A stretch of DNA of 64,000 nt from a bacterium. GTDB lineage: Bacteria; Actinomycetota; Acidimicrobiia; Spongiisociales; ZC4RG35. The DNA lies in assembly GCA_028819345.1 (NCBI GenBank), contig JAPPLW010000099.1:184309-248308 (forward strand), in the 5' to 3' direction. Positions 60,656 to 64,000 of this stretch are shown here, piece by piece. A program made the position numbers and the translations under genes. The notes under the pieces are model-generated. The model worked only from the letters and a program-made list of their open reading frames with translations, searched no databases and was not told where the DNA came from. Position 1 is the stretch's first letter, and the number at the start of each line of letters is the position of its first letter.

Positions 60656-61219
60656 CGTCTTATCGGCATCACTGGGCACCAGTGGTTTCCCAGCCGCAAG
60701 CACCACGAATCGCGTGGTGTTGTCCGCCCGGTCCACCAACCTCTCCATGAGGACCTCCAAACCCAGGACGGCGGCGCTGGCATGAGCCAATGCAGCCTGT
60801 TGGGGATCTCCCTGGGAGGCGACGATCCGCACCGCGCCGGCTGTGTCATGCACGGGAACCACTTCCCAGTCCCGCTCGGCGATGGCCATCTCCGCCTGTG
60901 ACAACGCCTCGGGGTGGGAGACCACCCGACGGATGTCGGTCAGCTTGGCGCCTCTGAGCCCCAGCAGGCTGTGGCTGGCTGTTTTCTTGTGCTCCGCGAT
61001 GATGTGAACATCCTCGCTCACCAACCGGTTGAGCACCGGGAGGACACTGCCCGTGGTGGAATTCTCGATGGGGAGCACCAACCGGTCCACCTCTCCCGTC
61101 CTCATCGCCGAGAAGGCCCTCGAAAAGTTGGAATAGCCGCACAAGTCCTCGTCGGCGAACAGTTCGGTGGCCACCTGATGGCTATAGGAGTAGACCTCTC
61201 CCTGGTAACCGATCCTCAT
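60413..61219 (-). CDS. pheA: Prephenate dehydratase
   Basis: A 268-residue enzyme that makes phenylpyruvate from prephenate in phenylalanine synthesis. The catalytic motif is DNTTRFVVL (Thr-Arg-Phe). The C-terminal ACT domain for Phe feedback has RPGSLALALTELAARGANL followed by TRIESRP. The N-terminus starts GYQGEVYSYSHQVA. It is monofunctional, without chorismate mutase. Its 3' end overlaps the P-loop protein frame on the other strand by 243 bases. Confidence 0.92.
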   Translation of the reverse strand: MRIGYQGEVYSYSHQVATELFADEDLCGYSNFSRAFSAMRTGEVDRLVLPIENSTTGSVLPVLNRLVSEDVHIIAEHKKTASHSLLGLRGAKLTDIRRVVSHPEALSQAEMAIAERDWEVVPVHDTAGAVRIVASQGDPQQAALAHASAAVLGLEVLMERLVDRADNTTRFVVLAAGKPLVPSDADKTSVVFEVLHRPGSLALALTELAARGANLTRIESRPSHEAWRYRFFVDLIHSPGPEGLAAVFKPDLVTVSRLRMLGSYRASR

Positions 61220-61271
61220 CGGGTGCTCAAACGGGTGGAAAATGCCGGCGCCGGGCGCCGGGCAGCCGCCT

Positions 61272-63437
61272 TCACCTGGCTCCCTCCCTCTCCAGGGCGA
61301 CCTCGGCCAGCATCTCCGCCAAGTCCCTCACCACCACCTCCGCCTCCCGGCCCACCTCCTTGACGCCGTCGTCCAACATCACATAGCAATAGGGACAGGA
61401 GACGGCAACCTCCGAGGCGCCGGTGGCCAGCGCCTCCTCGGTGCGTTCGATGTTGATCTTCTTGCCTACATGCTCCTCCATCCAGAACCGGGCGCCGCCC
61501 GCTCCACAGCACAGCGCTTTGGTCCCGTGACGGGGCATCTCGACCATGTCCACATTGCCCGAAGCGGCCACCACCTCCCTGGGCGCCAGGTAGATGTCGT
61601 TGTGCCGCCCCAGGTAGCAGGGATCGTGATAGGTGACGCGCCGGGGTTCAGAGTCGCCGTTGGCCGATCCGTCGCCGGTGGTGAGCGTTCCCCGCCGCAC
61701 CAACTCGGCAAGGAGTTGCGAGTGATGGATCACCTGGTAGTTCCCTCCCAGTTGAGGGTATTCGTTGGCCAGAGTGTTGAAGCAGTGCGGACACTGGGTG
61801 ATCACCTTCTCGACCCCCAGGGAGTCGAGCGTCTCGATGTTCTGGAAGGCCAATTGCTGATACACGAATTCGTTTCCGCCCCGCCGAGCCGGATCGCCGT
61901 TGCACATCTCCCGGGGGCCGAGCACCGCGAAATCGATCCCCGCCGCGTGCATGAGGCGGGCCAGCGACAGGGTGACCGCCCGGTTGCGGTCATCGAAAGA
62001 GCCGGCGCATCCCACGAACCACAGGTACTCGGCGGAATCCACCCCGTCCGCGCCCAGCACCTTCACCGGAAAGTCCAACTGCCTCGTCCACTCGAGGCGC
62101 TGCTCCTTCCCCAGCCCCCAGGGGTTTCCCTGGTTCTCCATCGCCACGAAGGCCTTGGCTAGCTCGGAGGGGAAGTCGGCTTCCATCAAGGTCAGGTAGC
62201 GTCGCATGTCGAGAATCTTGTCGAGGATCTCGATGTTGACCGGACAGATGTCGTCGCAGGCCCGACACGAGGTGCACGACCACACCTCCTCGGAGGTGAT
62301 GCGCTCGAACAGCGAGTCGGTGTCGATGGTGATGGTGGAGGGAAGCGCCACAGGAGCGGTCACCACCGGGTCGCCCGAGGCGGCCAGCACCTCGCCCGAC
62401 TTGACCACGATCTCCCGGGGGTCGAGCGCCTTGCCGGTGATGTTGGCCGGACACACCGATGTGCACCGGCCGCAGATCGTGCATGCGTCGGTGTCGAACA
62501 ACTGCTTCCAGCTGAAGTCGCCCACCGTGGCGGCGCCGATGGTCTCCAGGTCCTCGGCCTCCATGAGGTTGGGCATGGCTTTCATCGCTCCCTTGACCCG
62601 CTCCCTGGGCGACAGGAACATGTTGACCGGGGAGGTGACGGCGTGACGCAGTTTGGTCACGGGAAGCACCACCAGAAACGCCAGGAAGGAGGCGGCGTGG
62701 ATCCCCCAGACCACCTGGTGGAAGAGTTCCGGCGACCCAGGCATCAGGAAGGAGAGAGGGTATCCCACGAAAGACCATCTCTCGAAGTCGGGCTGGCCGT
62801 CCACCGCGATCCTGGCTGCCTCGGTTATGACCCCTGTCACACCCACCAGGATCAGAAGGCCCAGCACCAGGGCGTCTTCGGGACGCGTCTTGGAGGCTAT
62901 GCGGGCCGGGGGCTTGACATAGCGACGGAACACCGCCCATGCCAGCCCTCCAAGGAACACCAGGGCGAAGAAGTCCAGGACCGCCGAATAACCCAGGTAA
63001 ACGGGACCATGCAGGAACTTCCACGACTCCGGCATGAGGTGGTCGATCTCAAGGGTGATGGTCCCGGCCAAAAGCACCAGGAACCCGTAGTAGATCATGG
63101 AGTGCATCAGGCCCGAAGCGGTGTCGCGCAGCAGGGTCTTCATGCGCAGACCGTCGGCGAGGTGGCGCATACGTTCTTTCCACGCTCCGAGGCGCTTTTC
63201 GCCCCCGCCTCGCGACCAGTTGCGAGCCCGCAGGGAGAAGAGGTAGAAAGTCAGCCAGAGGAAGGCTGCCACCGAGACGTAGAAGGCTGCTTCCAGGCCG
63301 ACCGGGATGTTCCCGAATACCTCCCGCCCCACATCTCCCCGCGGTTCGGAGTGCATCACCGATCCGAGCCACCACAGGACCATCACCCCCACCGCCGAGA
63401 CCACCCCCAAGGCAAACAACACCTTCGAGGCATTCAT
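61272..63437 (-). CDS. EtfD-like membrane (Fe-S) oxidoreductase
   Basis: A 721-residue fusion. Residues 1-270 are a NarI-like membrane domain of about five helices that can carry haem b. Then come two [4Fe-4S] motifs, CTICGRCTSVCPANITGKAL and CTSCRACDDICPVN. The C-terminal part has two HdrD-type CCG domains (FVGCAGSFD, QCPHCFNTLANEYP; DPCYLGRHNDIY, LCCGAGGA, SCPYCYVML). This is the layout of mycobacterial EtfD (Rv0338c), which passes electrons from ETF of fatty acid oxidation to the quinone pool. Start at 63437 chosen at the first hydrophobic helix; the frame opens 97 codons upstream without homology. Confidence 0.88.
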   Translation of the reverse strand: MNASKVLFALGVVSAVGVMVLWWLGSVMHSEPRGDVGREVFGNIPVGLEAAFYVSVAAFLWLTFYLFSLRARNWSRGGGEKRLGAWKERMRHLADGLRMKTLLRDTASGLMHSMIYYGFLVLLAGTITLEIDHLMPESWKFLHGPVYLGYSAVLDFFALVFLGGLAWAVFRRYVKPPARIASKTRPEDALVLGLLILVGVTGVITEAARIAVDGQPDFERWSFVGYPLSFLMPGSPELFHQVVWGIHAASFLAFLVVLPVTKLRHAVTSPVNMFLSPRERVKGAMKAMPNLMEAEDLETIGAATVGDFSWKQLFDTDACTICGRCTSVCPANITGKALDPREIVVKSGEVLAASGDPVVTAPVALPSTITIDTDSLFERITSEEVWSCTSCRACDDICPVNIEILDKILDMRRYLTLMEADFPSELAKAFVAMENQGNPWGLGKEQRLEWTRQLDFPVKVLGADGVDSAEYLWFVGCAGSFDDRNRAVTLSLARLMHAAGIDFAVLGPREMCNGDPARRGGNEFVYQQLAFQNIETLDSLGVEKVITQCPHCFNTLANEYPQLGGNYQVIHHSQLLAELVRRGTLTTGDGSANGDSEPRRVTYHDPCYLGRHNDIYLAPREVVAASGNVDMVEMPRHGTKALCCGAGGARFWMEEHVGKKINIERTEEALATGASEVAVSCPYCYVMLDDGVKEVGREAEVVVRDLAEMLAEVALEREGAR

Positions 63438-63549
63438 GCTTTGGTCCTGCTCCTTGGGTTGGGCTTTCAACGGGACCGCTCCGCCGGGAAGGCTCCCGTT
63501 TGTGCGTCCGAAGGATACTCGGCCGCCTCCTCCGTTTGGCGGGCCTCTC

Positions 63550-63996
63550 TCAGGCGCCCAGCAGGTCCCTTTTGAGACGGGCGACATGCCCCTTGGCTCG
63601 GACGTTCCGGTACTCTCGCTCCATTTCTCCATCCGGACCCACAACGAAGGTGGAGCGAATGAGTCCCACCGTCTCCTTGCCGTAGAGTTTCTTCGCCCCC
63701 CAGGCGCCGTATGCCTCAGCCACCGCATGGTCCCCGTCGGACAGGAGCGGAAAGGGCAGGTTGTCCTTCTCCCGGAATCTGGCCAGGTCTTCCGGCGGGT
63801 CAGGGCTCACTCCGACCACTGCCACCCCGGCGGCCAGCAGTTCCTCATAGCTGTCCCGAAAGTCACATGCCTCTACGGTGCAGCCCGGAGTCATGGCCTT
63901 TGGATAGAAAAACACCACCAACCGTCGCCCCGAGAAATCCGACAGGGACACCAGGTTTCGGTCCTGGTCCAACAGGGTGAAATTCGACGCTCCCAT
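63550..63996 (-). CDS. bcp: Peroxiredoxin, Bcp/PrxQ type (possibly 5' partial)
   Basis: A thiol peroxidase of 148 residues as seen. Cys39 is the peroxidatic cysteine in TPGCTVEACDFRDSY and Cys44 is the usual Bcp resolving residue. LVVFFYPKAMTPGC and VGVSPDPPEDLARFREK complete the thioredoxin-fold signature. The visible start, MGASNFTLLDQD, lies where family members have about five to ten more residues before F-T-L. The ATG is four bases from the window edge, so the gene may begin outside. It removes hydrogen peroxide and organic peroxides. Confidence 0.85.
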   Translation of the reverse strand: MGASNFTLLDQDRNLVSLSDFSGRRLVVFFYPKAMTPGCTVEACDFRDSYEELLAAGVAVVGVSPDPPEDLARFREKDNLPFPLLSDGDHAVAEAYGAWGAKKLYGKETVGLIRSTFVVGPDGEMEREYRNVRAKGHVARLKRDLLGA

Positions 63997-64000
63997 GGAC

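Overview
The window is high-GC bacterial DNA, densely packed with genes on both strands. Gene content points to an actinobacterium, most likely Acidimicrobiia-like. Supporting genes are a bS22/AURKAIP1-type 30-residue ribosomal protein, DUF3151, a probable F420-dependent PPOX oxidoreductase, an EtfD-like membrane iron-sulfur protein, DUF222-HNH (13E12-type) genes, a FedB-like membrane protein and a septum-site/CpaE-like P-loop protein. This placement is inference; there is no rRNA here. Bases 1-121 are homopolymer G/C runs that look like a contig-end artefact, and the last gene runs to the right edge.

Layout. 0.1-5.6 kb: a sugar locus with two Opp/Dpp-type permeases, an SDR dehydrogenase, an SMP-30-type lactonase, an aldose epimerase-like protein and an OppF-type ATPase. 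5.7-13.2 kb: a caa3-type cytochrome c oxidase operon (ctaC with fused cytochrome c, ctaD, ctaE, ctaF, ctaG) ending in a penicillin-acylase-family hydrolase. 13.2-14.3 kb: a G-rich gap and a decayed DUF222-HNH gene. 14.4-17.8 kb: an uncharacterised four-gene membrane cluster with a cupredoxin-like lipoprotein and a 53-residue microprotein, preceded by a strongly structured intergenic region. 18.0-22.8 kb: O-methyltransferase, two tandem MFS paralogues, and zwf. 22.9-27.7 kb: a complex iron-sulfur molybdoenzyme locus whose FeS subunit and NrfD anchor are fused. 27.8-34.7 kb: S9 peptidase, MaoC dehydratase with glutaryl-CoA dehydrogenase, bS22, thrB, a CDF transporter, a PhzF-like protein and a small membrane protein. 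34.7-38.6 kb: DNA ligase, a microprotein with a lipoprotein cytochrome c, MscS and a Bcr-type MFS.

38.7-44.9 kb: clpB behind an AT-rich nested inverted repeat, then a heterodimeric ABC exporter. 44.9-50.4 kb: two nearly identical SDR genes, VanZ-like, a lipoprotein, a PPOX enzyme, an intact DUF222-HNH gene and a YbaK-type deacylase. 50.4-55.1 kb: DUF3151 coupled to pyruvate phosphate dikinase, then NfeD and SPFH proteins and a clear terminator. 55.2-59.0 kb: a coxSLM-type molybdenum hydroxylase with the form II signature. 59.1-64.0 kb: an Sm-like/CpaE-like gene pair, pheA, an EtfD-like protein and a peroxiredoxin.

Together the genes suggest an aerobic heterotroph that respires through caa3 oxidase. 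Electrons can enter from acyl-CoA dehydrogenases (through EtfD), a CODH-like hydroxylase and a quinone-linked molybdoenzyme. The most unusual stretches are the 14.4-18.0 kb cluster with its structured leader, the fused molybdoenzyme locus, the clpB leader, and the two DUF222-HNH copies that share a promoter module.
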